This document shows, piece after piece, positions 8,733 to 17,267 of a stretch of DNA of 46,540 bases. Under the pieces are notes generated by a model that did no database searches, was not told where the DNA came from, and saw nothing but the letters and a program-made list of their open reading frames with translations. Source of the stretch: Gammaproteobacteria bacterium (lineage in GTDB: Bacteria; Pseudomonadota; Gammaproteobacteria; Steroidobacterales; UBA11654); assembly GCA_002691465.1 (NCBI GenBank), contig NZHP01000019.1, forward strand, positions 1 through 46,540, written 5' to 3'. The translations under genes were made by a program, and so were the position numbers. Position 1 is the first letter of the stretch. Each line of letters begins with the position of its first letter.

Positions 8733-9512
8733 ATGGATAAAAAAGAAGCGTGCTCTGAGATCACTCTGACTGCAATTCAGAATATTCCCGAAATTAATCC
8801 GGGCGATGATGTTTCAAGGATTATCAACCAATGCCTATTGGACCAGGAATACGGTCTTAGAAACAATGATTTGATTGTCATTGCGCAAAAAATCATTTCC
8901 AAGTCGGAAAATAGATTCATCGATCTAAAAACAATCGAGCCCTCAGAGGAAGCAATAAAATTAGCTAAAGAGACAGATAAAGACCCGAGATTGACAGAAT
9001 TAATTCTCCAAGAATCAAATCGTATAATTCGTGCTGAGAACGGCACGATCATAGTTGAGCATAAGCTTGGGCATATACTCGCAAATGCTGGCATTGATCG
9101 ATCCAATATTGGGAGGAGAAACGATTATGCCCTTCTGCTGCCAAAAGATCCTGATGGCTCAGCAACAAAAATAAAAAAATCTTTTGAAGATCGCTATCAA
9201 ATTAAACTTGGAGTTTTAATTACTGACAGCATGGGAAGAGCATGGAGATTGGGTACAACGGGACATGCATTGGGATCCTCTGGAATCAAAACCTTAATTG
9301 ATATGAGGGGTGAAGAATTTGATAGGGATGAAAGACTATTGCAAACAACAATTATCGGTGTTGCCGATCAAATTGCATCTGCGGCAACACTTTTGATGGG
9401 TGAGAGTTCCGAGGGAGTGCCTGCAGTTATCCTTAGAGGTTTGGACTTGCTTGATGACTCTGATACTGTGAACGATCTGATCAGACCGGCTGAGGAAGAT
9501 TTATTTCGATGA
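8733..9512 (+). CDS. cofE: Coenzyme F420-0:L-glutamate ligase
   Basis: 259 aa, the size of archaeal CofE and of the N-terminal domain of mycobacterial FbiB. No C-terminal nitroreductase-like FbiB domain is fused. It adds glutamates to F420-0 with GTP. Diagnostic segments are GLRNNDLIVIAQKIISKSE, the GHILANAGIDRSN region and GVLITDSMGRAWRLGTTGHA, followed by RDERLLQTTIIGVADQIASA. The start ATG is preceded by little Shine-Dalgarno sequence. Its stop overlaps the cofD start (ATGA), implying translational coupling. How many glutamates are added cannot be told from the sequence. Confidence 0.95.
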   Translation: MDKKEACSEITLTAIQNIPEINPGDDVSRIINQCLLDQEYGLRNNDLIVIAQKIISKSENRFIDLKTIEPSEEAIKLAKETDKDPRLTELILQESNRIIRAENGTIIVEHKLGHILANAGIDRSNIGRRNDYALLLPKDPDGSATKIKKSFEDRYQIKLGVLITDSMGRAWRLGTTGHALGSSGIKTLIDMRGEEFDRDERLLQTTIIGVADQIASAATLLMGESSEGVPAVILRGLDLLDDSDTVNDLIRPAEEDLFR

Positions 9513-10465
9513 AATATAATGATAAAAAAATTGTTGCGTTATGCGGAGGCATTGGAGGCTCAAAACTTGTGCTCGGATTGAATAATATATTGGATCAAAA
9601 AAATCTCAGCATCATTGCAAACACTGGAGATGATTTCCTACATCTCGGTTTCTATATATGTCCCGATATCGATACGGTGATTTATACGCTCGCAGGAGTT
9701 AGTAATACAGAAACAGGATGGGGGAGAGAGGATGAAACATGGAAGACGCTCGATGTTCTAAAAGAATTAGGTGCAGATACTTGGTTTCAACTCGGAGACA
9801 AGGACCTAGCGATTCATCTTTTTAGATCGAAAGAAAAAAGAAATGGTGTACTTTTGACCACGATAACCAGAAAGATCACAAATAAATTTGGTCTAAAAAC
9901 CAATGTCCTGCCAATGAGCAATCATCCCGTTCAAACTTTCCTAGAAACAGAAGACGGTGAAATGTCCTTTCAAGATTACTTTGTAAGAAATAAATGCAAG
10001 CCAAAGGTCATAAATATTCTATTTAAATCCAAGAAACCAGTGGCAACCGATGCAGTGAAAAGATCGCTCATGGACAAAAATTTGGATGGAATTATATTCT
10101 GTCCCTCAAATCCTTATCTGAGCATTGATCCCATACTTTCAATCAATAGAATTAGAAAGTTAATTGAGAATCAAAAAAAGCCAAGGATAGCTATTTCCCC
10201 AATTGTTGGTCACGATTCCGTGAAAGGCCCAACGTCTAAATTAATGAAGGAAATGGGGGTTGAGGTTTCCTCTCTATCCATTGCAAAACATTACAAAGGA
10301 TTAATTGACGGGATCGTCATTGATCATGAGGATGAACAACAAGCAGAGGAAATTAGAGAAATGGGCATTGAAGTCAAACTCTCTAAAATCATTGTAGAGA
10401 CTGAAGAAGAAAAAATGAGGCTGGCAAAGGAGAGTCTCGATTTCATCAAAGAGATTGGATCATAA
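9509..10465 (+). CDS. cofD: 2-phospho-L-lactate transferase (F420 synthesis, CofD/FbiA)
   Basis: 318 aa, normal for CofD. It joins the activated phospho-three-carbon unit to Fo, forming F420-0 or its dehydro form. The N terminus has LCGGIGGSKLVLGLN, then SIIANTGDDFLHLGFYICPD and the D-T-V-I-Y-T-L-A-G segment, all typical. Later come TWFQLGDKDLAIH, LPMSNHPVQT, and AISPIVGHDSVKGPTSKLM. It overlaps cofE by 4 bp and ends one base before the cofC ATG. Sequence alone does not show whether the donor derives from 2-phospholactate, phosphoenolpyruvate or 3-phosphoglycerate. Confidence 0.95.
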   Translation: MKYNDKKIVALCGGIGGSKLVLGLNNILDQKNLSIIANTGDDFLHLGFYICPDIDTVIYTLAGVSNTETGWGREDETWKTLDVLKELGADTWFQLGDKDLAIHLFRSKEKRNGVLLTTITRKITNKFGLKTNVLPMSNHPVQTFLETEDGEMSFQDYFVRNKCKPKVINILFKSKKPVATDAVKRSLMDKNLDGIIFCPSNPYLSIDPILSINRIRKLIENQKKPRIAISPIVGHDSVKGPTSKLMKEMGVEVSSLSIAKHYKGLIDGIVIDHEDEQQAEEIREMGIEVKLSKIIVETEEEKMRLAKESLDFIKEIGS

Positions 10466-11077
10466 ATGTGGGCCATCATTCCCATCAATGAATTTTCGAG
10501 ATCATTCACTAGGCTCTCATCGGTACTGGATCCCGAGCAAAGAACGAAATTGGCCAAAAATTTATCGAGTCGATTGATTCAGATACTGCTTGCAGTAGAT
10601 GAAGTTGAAAAAGTCATTCTCTTCACATCTGAGAAAAATTGGCTAGGTGAAATAAAGCATTCAAAATTAGTGCTCAGAAAAGATGAGGACAAAAAACCTT
10701 TGAAACAGAAAATTGATTCTGTTGCAGATTGGGCGTACGGATTGGGTGCAAAAAAAATGATGTATTTATCCATTGATCTTCCCATTGTGGAAAAAAAAGA
10801 CATCAGACAAATCATTGACTCACACAAAAATGGGTTAACCCTTGTTGAGGCAAAAAAGGATGGAGGCACCAATGCGTTGATCACTGATCTTCCTAGAAAA
10901 ATTAATTTTCAATTCGGCAGTGAAAGTTTCAAGAAGCATTTAGAAGCCGCGAAATTAGAAAAATTAAAGACAAACATTCAATCGGCGGAGGGTTTGAGCT
11001 TTGATCTTGATGATCACGATGACTGGGAATTTTTAATCAAACACTACCAACCAGAAAAAAACCCGCTGAAGATTTGA
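10466..11077 (+). CDS. cofC: 2-phospho-L-lactate guanylyltransferase (CofC/FbiD), divergent
   Basis: 203 aa, typical length. CofC/FbiD activates a three-carbon phospho-acid with GTP for CofD. Family marks are the N-terminal WAIIPINEF strand, LSIDLPIVEKKDI replacing the usual P-A-D-L-P, KKDGGTNALI (the conserved G-T-N-A-L), FGSESFKKHLEAA and the C-terminal SFDLDDHDDWEFL. The usual Lys-Ser-Arg-Leu nucleotide loop near the N terminus is altered: SRSFTRLSSVL is found instead. The gene starts immediately after the cofD stop. Context and the G-T-N-A-L/F-G-x-x-S-F pair make the assignment secure even though the sequence is diverged. Confidence 0.87.
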   Translation: MWAIIPINEFSRSFTRLSSVLDPEQRTKLAKNLSSRLIQILLAVDEVEKVILFTSEKNWLGEIKHSKLVLRKDEDKKPLKQKIDSVADWAYGLGAKKMMYLSIDLPIVEKKDIRQIIDSHKNGLTLVEAKKDGGTNALITDLPRKINFQFGSESFKKHLEAAKLEKLKTNIQSAEGLSFDLDDHDDWEFLIKHYQPEKNPLKI

Positions 11078-11120
11078 ATTTAGGATTGTCTTAGGCGCAT
11101 GAAAAGGCTATAAAAGACTG

Positions 11121-13502
11121 ATGTCAAAACAAGAACTAGATCATTACATATCTTTATTAAACTCCCATGAGTTAGACGATCTAATGGAAAAAGCCAAAGA
11201 GATCAGAGGAGATAATAAAAAGGTCATTACCTACTCTAAGAAAGTATTTATTCCTTTGACGGAGCTTTGTCTAGATGTCTGTCATTACTGTACTTTTGCG
11301 AAGGCACCGAAAAAGCTCGATGCTCCCTACCTTGAGCCAGATCAAGTCCTTGCAATTGCAGAACAAGGCAAGGCGCAATTCGTCAAAGAGGCTTTGTTTA
11401 CCCTCGGCGAGAAACCGGAAATGAGGTATCAGGTCGCGAAAGATCATCTCCAAAAATTAGGCTTTGAGACAACGATTGAATATCTTGGCTCAATGTCGAA
11501 ACTGGTTTATGAAGAAACCGGTCTACTGCCGCACTTAAATCCTGGAAACATGACGCTTCTAGAAATGGAAAAACTGAGAGAATATTCGGTCTCCATGGGC
11601 ATCATGCTGGAATCAAGTTCAGAGCGGCTTTGTGGCAAGGGAGGTCCGCATTTTGGATCGCCAGACAAACAACCAGCAACGCGACTGCAAACAATGAAGA
11701 ATGCGGGGAAACTGAGGATACCAATCACCACTGGCATACTCATCGGCATCGGTGAAACCATTGAAGAGCGAATTCAGAGTCTTCTTGATATAAAAAATCT
11801 GCACAGAGAATACGGTCATATCCAAGAAGTAATCATCCAGAACTTTATTCCAAAAGAAAACACAAGAATGAAAAAACATTCTCCCGCATCCAAAGAGGAT
11901 CTTCTTTGGACGCTTTCGGCAGCAAGAATCATTTTTGGCAAAGACATGAATATACAATGCCCGCCCAATCTCAATTCTGATTACCTTGACCAAATTTTAG
12001 ACTGTGGAATCAATGACTGGGGCGGTGTTTCACCAATTACCATCGATCATGTGAATCCCGAGTCGCCGTGGCCGCAGATAGAGCAATTAGAAAAAATTAC
12101 AAACAACAAGGGAATGGAACTTGTTGAGCGTTTAGCAATTTATCCGGAATACATAGAAGATCAATCCTGGTATGACAAAAACTTGCATTCAGGAATCTTG
12201 GAGCTTTCCGACTCATCTCGATATGGAAGACATGATCAATGGCGCTGTGGTGAATCACTGAGCATTCCTGCGTCAGGAAAACACGACCTATGGGTGAACA
12301 AAAAAAGTGGCGATGTTTCAGATGAAATCAAGAAGATACTTGATAAATCCATTCATGGATTCGATTTGGATCATGATGAAATTACCAAACTCTTTCATAC
12401 CAGAGGAGACGATTATCATCTCGTCCTAAATCACGCAGACCGACTCAGGCAGAAAATAAATGGCGACGAGGTCACCTATGTGATCACCAGGAATATCAAT
12501 TACACAAATATCTGTAAATACTCGTGTCATTTTTGTGCATTCTCAAAAGGGAAAACGAAAGAGAATTTAAGAGGAAAGCCTTATCTGATTAACAATGATG
12601 AGGTTGCAGATAGAGCATTAGAGGCATGGTCTAAAGGGGCGCATGAAGTATGCCTTCAAGGTGGAATACACCCTCATTACGATGGCTACACATACATCGA
12701 TATTTGCAAAGCAATAAAAGAACGCGTTCCGGAAATACACATACACGCATTTTCTCCCTTGGAGGTAACGCATGGGGCGAGCTCATTGGGTCTGCCGATT
12801 GATGAATATCTTCAAAAACTCAAAGAGGCAGGATTGAGCACAATGCCTGGGACTGCCGCAGAAATTTTGGATGACGCTGTCAGAGAAAATATTTGTCCTG
12901 ATAAATTGACTTCTGAGGAGTGGATTAATGTCATTAAAACCGCACACAGAGTTGGAATAAAAACAACGTCTACTATTATGTTTGGACATACCGAACAACC
13001 CGCTGACTGGTCAACCCACCTGATAAAACTAAGAGACCTTCAAAAAGAAACCGGTGGCATTACGGAATTTATACCACTCCCATATGTGAGCATGGAATCA
13101 CCCATGTATAAGAGAGGGAATTCAAGACCTGGTCCGACATTCAATGAGGTTTTGCTGATGCATGCGGTGTCGAGAATAGCTTTGAATCCTCATATTAAGA
13201 ATATTCAAGCAAGCTGGGTAAAGCTTGGGAAGGAAGGGGCATTGAGTTGTCTCAATGCAGGAGTCAATGACATGGGCGGTACATTAATGAATGAATCCAT
13301 ATCAAGAGCTGCTGGCAGTATTCATGGACAAGAGTTTGAAGCAAATAGGATGGAAGAATTCATTAGAAACTCTGAGAGAAGACCTCAATTGAGAAATACT
13401 ACCTATGAACCAATTCAATCTAGGATAAATTCAGAAATATCATATGATTTAAGCATGGCTTACATGCAAACATTTATGGATAGCGCACACCCAGTTGTGT
13501 GA
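11121..13502 (+). CDS. fbiC: Fused CofG-CofH, 7,8-didemethyl-8-hydroxy-5-deazariboflavin (Fo) synthase, FbiC type
   Basis: 793 aa with two radical-SAM halves. The N-terminal CofG half has C-x3-C-x2-C at Cys50, Cys54 and Cys57 (CLDVCHYC). The C-terminal CofH half has Cys465, Cys469 and Cys472 (CKYSCHFC). Together they make the deazaflavin Fo from tyrosine and the pyrimidine 5-amino-6-ribitylamino-uracil. CofG-then-CofH order and total length match actinobacterial FbiC; archaea generally use two separate proteins. It ends the F420 run, 43 bp after cofC. Its TGA directly abuts the stop of the convergent DUF4491 gene. Confidence 0.96.
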   Translation: MSKQELDHYISLLNSHELDDLMEKAKEIRGDNKKVITYSKKVFIPLTELCLDVCHYCTFAKAPKKLDAPYLEPDQVLAIAEQGKAQFVKEALFTLGEKPEMRYQVAKDHLQKLGFETTIEYLGSMSKLVYEETGLLPHLNPGNMTLLEMEKLREYSVSMGIMLESSSERLCGKGGPHFGSPDKQPATRLQTMKNAGKLRIPITTGILIGIGETIEERIQSLLDIKNLHREYGHIQEVIIQNFIPKENTRMKKHSPASKEDLLWTLSAARIIFGKDMNIQCPPNLNSDYLDQILDCGINDWGGVSPITIDHVNPESPWPQIEQLEKITNNKGMELVERLAIYPEYIEDQSWYDKNLHSGILELSDSSRYGRHDQWRCGESLSIPASGKHDLWVNKKSGDVSDEIKKILDKSIHGFDLDHDEITKLFHTRGDDYHLVLNHADRLRQKINGDEVTYVITRNINYTNICKYSCHFCAFSKGKTKENLRGKPYLINNDEVADRALEAWSKGAHEVCLQGGIHPHYDGYTYIDICKAIKERVPEIHIHAFSPLEVTHGASSLGLPIDEYLQKLKEAGLSTMPGTAAEILDDAVRENICPDKLTSEEWINVIKTAHRVGIKTTSTIMFGHTEQPADWSTHLIKLRDLQKETGGITEFIPLPYVSMESPMYKRGNSRPGPTFNEVLLMHAVSRIALNPHIKNIQASWVKLGKEGALSCLNAGVNDMGGTLMNESISRAAGSIHGQEFEANRMEEFIRNSERRPQLRNTTYEPIQSRINSEISYDLSMAYMQTFMDSAHPVV

Positions 13503-13784
13503 TTAGCGATTTGGGTTTTTAGGAAACCATCCTTTTTTTACCCTGCCCTCTTGTTCGATTAATTCACCGATACTCCAAAGACAGGAGAAACCAAACACGC
13601 CTAGGAAGATTGAGAAAAAGAGATTTTCAGTAAAAAGAGACCATATGACAAAACTCCATCCTATGACAAAAAAAATAGGCCATACTTTTTTACCAAAATA
13701 GTATTCAACTTTGATAACAACAGGATGAAATATACCGATGATCAAAAAGACGATTACGCCCATTGCGAGTCCTTCAAAATGCAC
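13503..13784 (-). CDS. DUF4491 family membrane protein
   Basis: 93 aa with three hydrophobic segments (residues ~5-24, ~33-50 and ~55-72). The patterns IIGIFHPVVIKVEYYFGKK, LGVFGFSCLWSIGELIEQE and C-terminal KKGWFPKNPNR are characteristic of DUF4491, a small inner-membrane family without known function. Translation probably starts at GTG 13784, five bases after AAGGAG; an ATG overlapping the spacer is out of frame. It is convergent with fbiC, and the two stop codons touch. Divergent from the TonB receptor; no Fur box faces this gene. Confidence 0.85.
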   Translation of the reverse strand: MHFEGLAMGVIVFLIIGIFHPVVIKVEYYFGKKVWPIFFVIGWSFVIWSLFTENLFFSIFLGVFGFSCLWSIGELIEQEGRVKKGWFPKNPNR

Positions 13785-13909
13785 ATTTACTCCTTTTTAA
13801 ACGTCTTTATGTGACGTGATTATACAAGGATTTCGGACCTATCATAGATTTAGATTGATTCCATTCGAGGTTTTTTAAGCATCTATGATTTTTAAAAAAA
13901 ATACTTGCA

Positions 13910-13938
13910 TTGTTATTGATAATGATAATCGTTATCAT
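13910..13938 (+). promoter_or_regulatory. Promoter of the TonB receptor gene, overlapped by the Fur box
   Basis: TTGTTA (13910-13915), a 17-bp spacer and TATCAT (13933-13938) form a plausible sigma70 promoter. The Fur box at 13918-13936 covers the spacer and most of the -10, the classical geometry for iron-dependent repression. A start of transcription near 13945 would make the ATG at 13944 unusable, which supports the ATG at 13965. Confidence 0.55.
13918..13936. promoter_or_regulatory. Fur box upstream of TonB siderophore receptor
   Basis: GATAATGATAATCGTTATC matches the 19-bp E. coli Fur consensus GATAATGATAATCATTATC at 18 of 19 positions. Further GATAAT-like hexamers flank it (ATTATTGATAAT before, ATTAATAATGATAG after), so more than one Fur dimer could bind. 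Strong evidence for iron-Fur control of the receptor. Confidence 0.92.
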
Positions 13939-13964
13939 TAATAATGATAGATTTGGAAAATATT

Positions 13965-16040
13965 ATGAAGATAAACAGATACTTTTTGAATGCAGTCCTT
14001 TTTGCATTCAGTGTTTCAAGTTTTATGCCTTTATTAGCTCAGGATTCTGATGATGATGTAGAGGAAATTGTAGTTAAAGGTAAAGTCCTCTATTCCGACC
14101 AGGTTAATGCACTAAAGACTCCTGTTCGCATTTTGGATGTTCCACAAACACTATCAATTGTCACCGACGACGATATAAAAAACCAAGGCTTTAGAGAACT
14201 TGGTGATATCGTAAGATACACACCAGGTGTAAATACTTCTCAAGGCGAAGGACACCGTGATTCAGTAGTATTTAGAGGTGTTCGTTCGACAGCTGACTTT
14301 TACCTTGATGGCGTGAGAGACGATGTTCAATACTATCGTTCTTTATATAACCTTGAGCAAGTCGAAATTCTTAGGGGTCCAAACGCACTTTTATTTGGAC
14401 GCGGTGGAACTGGCGGCATGATTAATCGTGTTACCAAAAAAGCAGTAATAGGTGAAGAATTTGGATTAGTTGATTTTGGTGCAGATACTTTTGGTGCATT
14501 TGATGTCGCAGCCGACTACAACTGGCAAACAGCGGATAATACTGCCCTTAGAGTTAATGTTCATGTTGACTCACTGGATAATCACAGAGATCTCTATGAT
14601 GGCGATCGAACTGGGTTCAATCCTACGATGAGGATAGAGATGAGCGATCAAACAACTGTTGATCTTTCATATGAGTACGCTGACCATGAAAGAGTCATTG
14701 ATAGAGGAATTCCAACTGAGAATGGCAGACCTGTCGAATCTTTAGAAAAAATAACTTTTGGTACTTCGGATATAAATCTCACTACACTTGAGGCTCATAT
14801 TTTACGTGCGAATGTAAGTCATGAGTTTTCTGATTCTAGGAAAGGAAACCTCACAATTCAGTCCAGTGATTTTGAAAAAAGATATACAAACCTTTATGCA
14901 TCTGGATACGACGGCACATTGGTTACGCTCGATGGATACGATGATCCAACTGAGAGAGATAATTTAATCGTCTCAGGTAATATCGTCAGTGAAATTGAAA
15001 TAGGTGCAACCACTCATACTCTTTTGGTTGGCGCAGAGATCATTGATACCGATAACAAAAATCTTCGCTATGACACATACTGGTCTACCACTGGCAATGA
15101 TAAAGAAACCTTTCAAATAACAAGGCCTTTGGATATTTCAGTCAATTCAGCTGGTGTTGCAACTGCTGTTGACTTTGTCACCAAGTTGAAGAGTCAAACA
15201 GAATCTGACATCAAAGTTAAGTCATTGTTTATACAAGATCAGATTGATGTATCAGAGAACTTAAAACTTCTCCTTGGTGGTCGATTTGATAGTTTTGATA
15301 TCACTGTCACAGACATAAAAGGTGGATCCGCAGAATCAAGAAAAGATGAAGAGTTCTCGCCACGTGCAGGAATTATTTACAAGCCTCAGGATAATGTATC
15401 TTTCTATGTCAGCTACAGCGAAAGCTTCCTTCCAAGGTCAGGTGAACAATTCAAGAAGCTATCGTCTAGCAGTGCTAAATTGGATCCAGATGTATACGAA
15501 AGCACAGAAGTAGGCGTGAAGTATGATATCTCAGATGAGCTGAGCTTTACTGCAAGTTACTTTGAAAGCGATCAGGTTCTGGCTACACCCGATGATACTG
15601 GTGAGGGAGCCGAAATCATAGGTCTTCAAGTTGATGGCTTTGAGCTACAACTAAAAGGCCAAATTAATGACAGTCTCTTCATGGCGCTGGGTTATAGCAA
15701 CATGGATGGTAAGACTAAATCTGGTGGGGAACCACGTGAGATCCCGAATAGTACTTTTTCAGTATGGGCAATGTATCAAGTTAGTGATCAACTCAGCTGG
15801 GGTCTGGGGATGACTCGCCAAGGTGAATCTAACATCAGTAATGATAAGCCAGGATTAATACTTCCTGATTACTCAAGAATAGACTTTGCTCTAAACTATG
15901 ATGTATCAGAAGACCTTACAGTCACATTAAATGTAGAGAATCTAGGGGATGACCTATATTTCCCTCACTCACACAGTACGCACCAAGCGTCGGTTGGTGA
16001 AGGGATAAATGCTCGTCTCTCTATTAGAAGAAGATTCTAA
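13965..16040 (+). CDS. TonB-dependent siderophore receptor
   Basis: 691 aa from the ATG at 13965; an in-frame ATG 21 bp upstream is disfavoured because it falls at the likely transcription start. An N-terminal signal peptide is visible (KINRYFLNAVLFAFSVSSF, cleavage near LLAQD). EEIVVKGK is a probable TonB box. The plug follows, with VPQTLSIVTDDDI, YTPGVNT, FRGVRSTADFYLDGVRDD and VEILRGPNALLFGRGGTGG. The C-terminal barrel ends in Arg-Arg-Phe, as expected for outer-membrane insertion. The plug most resembles catecholate/ferric-siderophore receptors (Fiu-like), but the ligand is not determined. No siderophore synthesis genes are nearby. The Fur box indicates induction by iron limitation. Confidence 0.93.
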   Translation: MKINRYFLNAVLFAFSVSSFMPLLAQDSDDDVEEIVVKGKVLYSDQVNALKTPVRILDVPQTLSIVTDDDIKNQGFRELGDIVRYTPGVNTSQGEGHRDSVVFRGVRSTADFYLDGVRDDVQYYRSLYNLEQVEILRGPNALLFGRGGTGGMINRVTKKAVIGEEFGLVDFGADTFGAFDVAADYNWQTADNTALRVNVHVDSLDNHRDLYDGDRTGFNPTMRIEMSDQTTVDLSYEYADHERVIDRGIPTENGRPVESLEKITFGTSDINLTTLEAHILRANVSHEFSDSRKGNLTIQSSDFEKRYTNLYASGYDGTLVTLDGYDDPTERDNLIVSGNIVSEIEIGATTHTLLVGAEIIDTDNKNLRYDTYWSTTGNDKETFQITRPLDISVNSAGVATAVDFVTKLKSQTESDIKVKSLFIQDQIDVSENLKLLLGGRFDSFDITVTDIKGGSAESRKDEEFSPRAGIIYKPQDNVSFYVSYSESFLPRSGEQFKKLSSSSAKLDPDVYESTEVGVKYDISDELSFTASYFESDQVLATPDDTGEGAEIIGLQVDGFELQLKGQINDSLFMALGYSNMDGKTKSGGEPREIPNSTFSVWAMYQVSDQLSWGLGMTRQGESNISNDKPGLILPDYSRIDFALNYDVSEDLTVTLNVENLGDDLYFPHSHSTHQASVGEGINARLSIRRRF

Positions 16041-16109
16041 AACATTTAATAGGTTACAAATGATAACGGCAATCACCCCCCCGCTTTTATCTGAGTAACG
16101 ATTTAACAG

Positions 16110-16159
16110 TGGAGCTCAATGATCTAAAAAATCATTCCCTCTAACTACCATGGGCTCCA
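16110..16159 (+). other. Nested inverted repeat after the TonB receptor gene
   Basis: TGGAGC (16110-16115) pairs with GCTCCA (16154-16159), and inside it AATGAT pairs with ATCATT around a short A-rich loop (16119-16135). The 3' flank is TTGTTATTTG, a poor U-tract. This may be a weak terminator for the receptor mRNA or a 3' stabilising structure. Nothing else is seen in 16041-16190. Confidence 0.3.
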
Positions 16160-16231
16160 TTGTTATTTGAATAAATCTTTAGTCCGAAATTATTTGATAA
16201 AAATTAAGATCTGATTAAAATTAATTTAAAT

Positions 16232-16250
16232 GAAAATGATTATCATTTAA
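16232..16250. promoter_or_regulatory. Fur box upstream of the FTR1 permease gene
   Basis: GAAAATGATTATCATTTAA matches the Fur consensus, read in its reverse-complement form, at 15 of 19 positions, with an intact ATGATTATCAT core. An embedded TATCAT (16241-16246) could be the -10, as in the TonB receptor promoter, giving a transcription start near 16253. The -35 is unclear. Confidence 0.8.
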
Positions 16251-16259
16251 ATTTAGAAG

Positions 16260-16315
16260 AGCAAGCTGGAGTAACACTCATACCTTAACCTTTACCTGGC
16301 TTGCTTTTCTTTTTT
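16260..16315 (+). terminator. Terminator-like hairpin inside the FTR1 leader (possible attenuator or small RNA end)
   Basis: AGCAAGC (16260-16266) pairs with GCTTGCT (16299-16305), extended inward by two G-U pairs and one G-C, with a loop of about 26 nt. It is followed at once by the U-rich run TTTTCTTTTT. This is a Rho-independent terminator shape, but it sits between the Fur box and the permease gene, ending 13 nt before the ATG. It could end a ~60-nt Fur-regulated small RNA or attenuate permease expression. Confidence 0.6.
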
Positions 16316-16328
16316 ACAAGGAACCAGA

Positions 16329-17228
16329 ATGAATGAATTTATAATTGTTTTTAGAGAAAGCCTAGAGGCCTGCCTTATCGTAGGAATCATATACACACTT
16401 CTTGAAAAGAATAATTTAATAAAGGAAATCAGACAGCTATGGGCAGGTGTTGGCGCTGCAATCATTGCCAGTATTTTTGTAGCTTTAGCACTTAATAATA
16501 TTAAAGAATCTATAGGAAATGAATCCTATACTGCTCTCTTCGAAGGTGTTTTCATGTATATCACTGCGGGTTTACTTTGGTATGTGATTTTTTGGTTATC
16601 TAAACATGTTAGTGACAGAACAGGGCTTGAGAATGAAACTAAAAATGCAATGCAAGCTTCAGGTTGGGGAGTCTTTCTTGTGGTCTTTTTTGCAATTCTC
16701 AGAGAAGGCTTTGAAACAGCAATCTTTTTAATGGGCAGTCTCTCAATGACAGGCTCTTTCTCTTATGTCGGCTTTATTCTAGGCATGTTAATTGCAATCA
16801 TGATTGGCTATTTTATTGTCATTCAAGGCAGAAAAATAAATCTGAGATCATTTTTCAGAGCAACAACATTCTTATTAGTGCTTTTTGCATCAGGAATGGT
16901 CGCTTATGGAACGCATGAAATGGAGGAATTCCTAGTCAAAGGTGATCGTTTAGAGGTGGTCGGCCTGCAAGATAAATCAGAAATTAATCGAGTGTGGGAT
17001 ATACTCCAACCAAAAACGACTCTCGATGAAAATGATAGTGCATTTTTGTACTCATATGATCTAAATGGAAAAGAAAAATACACTCACCTACTCCATGACA
17101 AAGGTCGGGTTGGTGTTTTTTTGAAAGGATTTTTAGGCTACAACAGCAATCCGAATTGGGTTGAGTTCATTTTTTGGATTTTGTCCTTAGTTCTTGGACT
17201 CAAGCTTTGGAGAAAATTCTATTTCTGA
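16329..17228 (+). CDS. FTR1-family high-affinity iron permease
   Basis: 299 aa with about seven hydrophobic segments. Both REXXE iron-binding motifs of the FTR1/EfeU family are present: R9-E-S-L-E13 in helix 1 and R125-E-G-F-E129 in helix 4. FTR1 proteins move iron across the inner membrane. Yeast Ftr1 works with a ferroxidase and E. coli EfeU with EfeO and EfeB, neither of which is adjacent here. The C-terminal part carries a ~70-residue soluble loop between helices. AAGGAA at 16319-16324 is the ribosome binding site. The Fur box upstream indicates iron control together with the TonB receptor. Confidence 0.9.
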   Translation: MNEFIIVFRESLEACLIVGIIYTLLEKNNLIKEIRQLWAGVGAAIIASIFVALALNNIKESIGNESYTALFEGVFMYITAGLLWYVIFWLSKHVSDRTGLENETKNAMQASGWGVFLVVFFAILREGFETAIFLMGSLSMTGSFSYVGFILGMLIAIMIGYFIVIQGRKINLRSFFRATTFLLVLFASGMVAYGTHEMEEFLVKGDRLEVVGLQDKSEINRVWDILQPKTTLDENDSAFLYSYDLNGKEKYTHLLHDKGRVGVFLKGFLGYNSNPNWVEFIFWILSLVLGLKLWRKFYF

Positions 17229-17240
17229 AGAAATTCAAGC

Positions 17241-17267
17241 CTTGAATATTATTTAATCAACCATATA
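17241..17267 (+). promoter_or_regulatory. Candidate heat-shock (sigma32-type) promoter of the Hsp20 gene
   Basis: CTTGAA (17241-17246) and AACCATATA (17259-17267) resemble the sigma32 elements CTTGAA and CCCCATnTA; the second agrees at six of eight defined positions. The 12-bp gap is slightly shorter than usual. Transcription would start near 17274. Confidence 0.5.
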
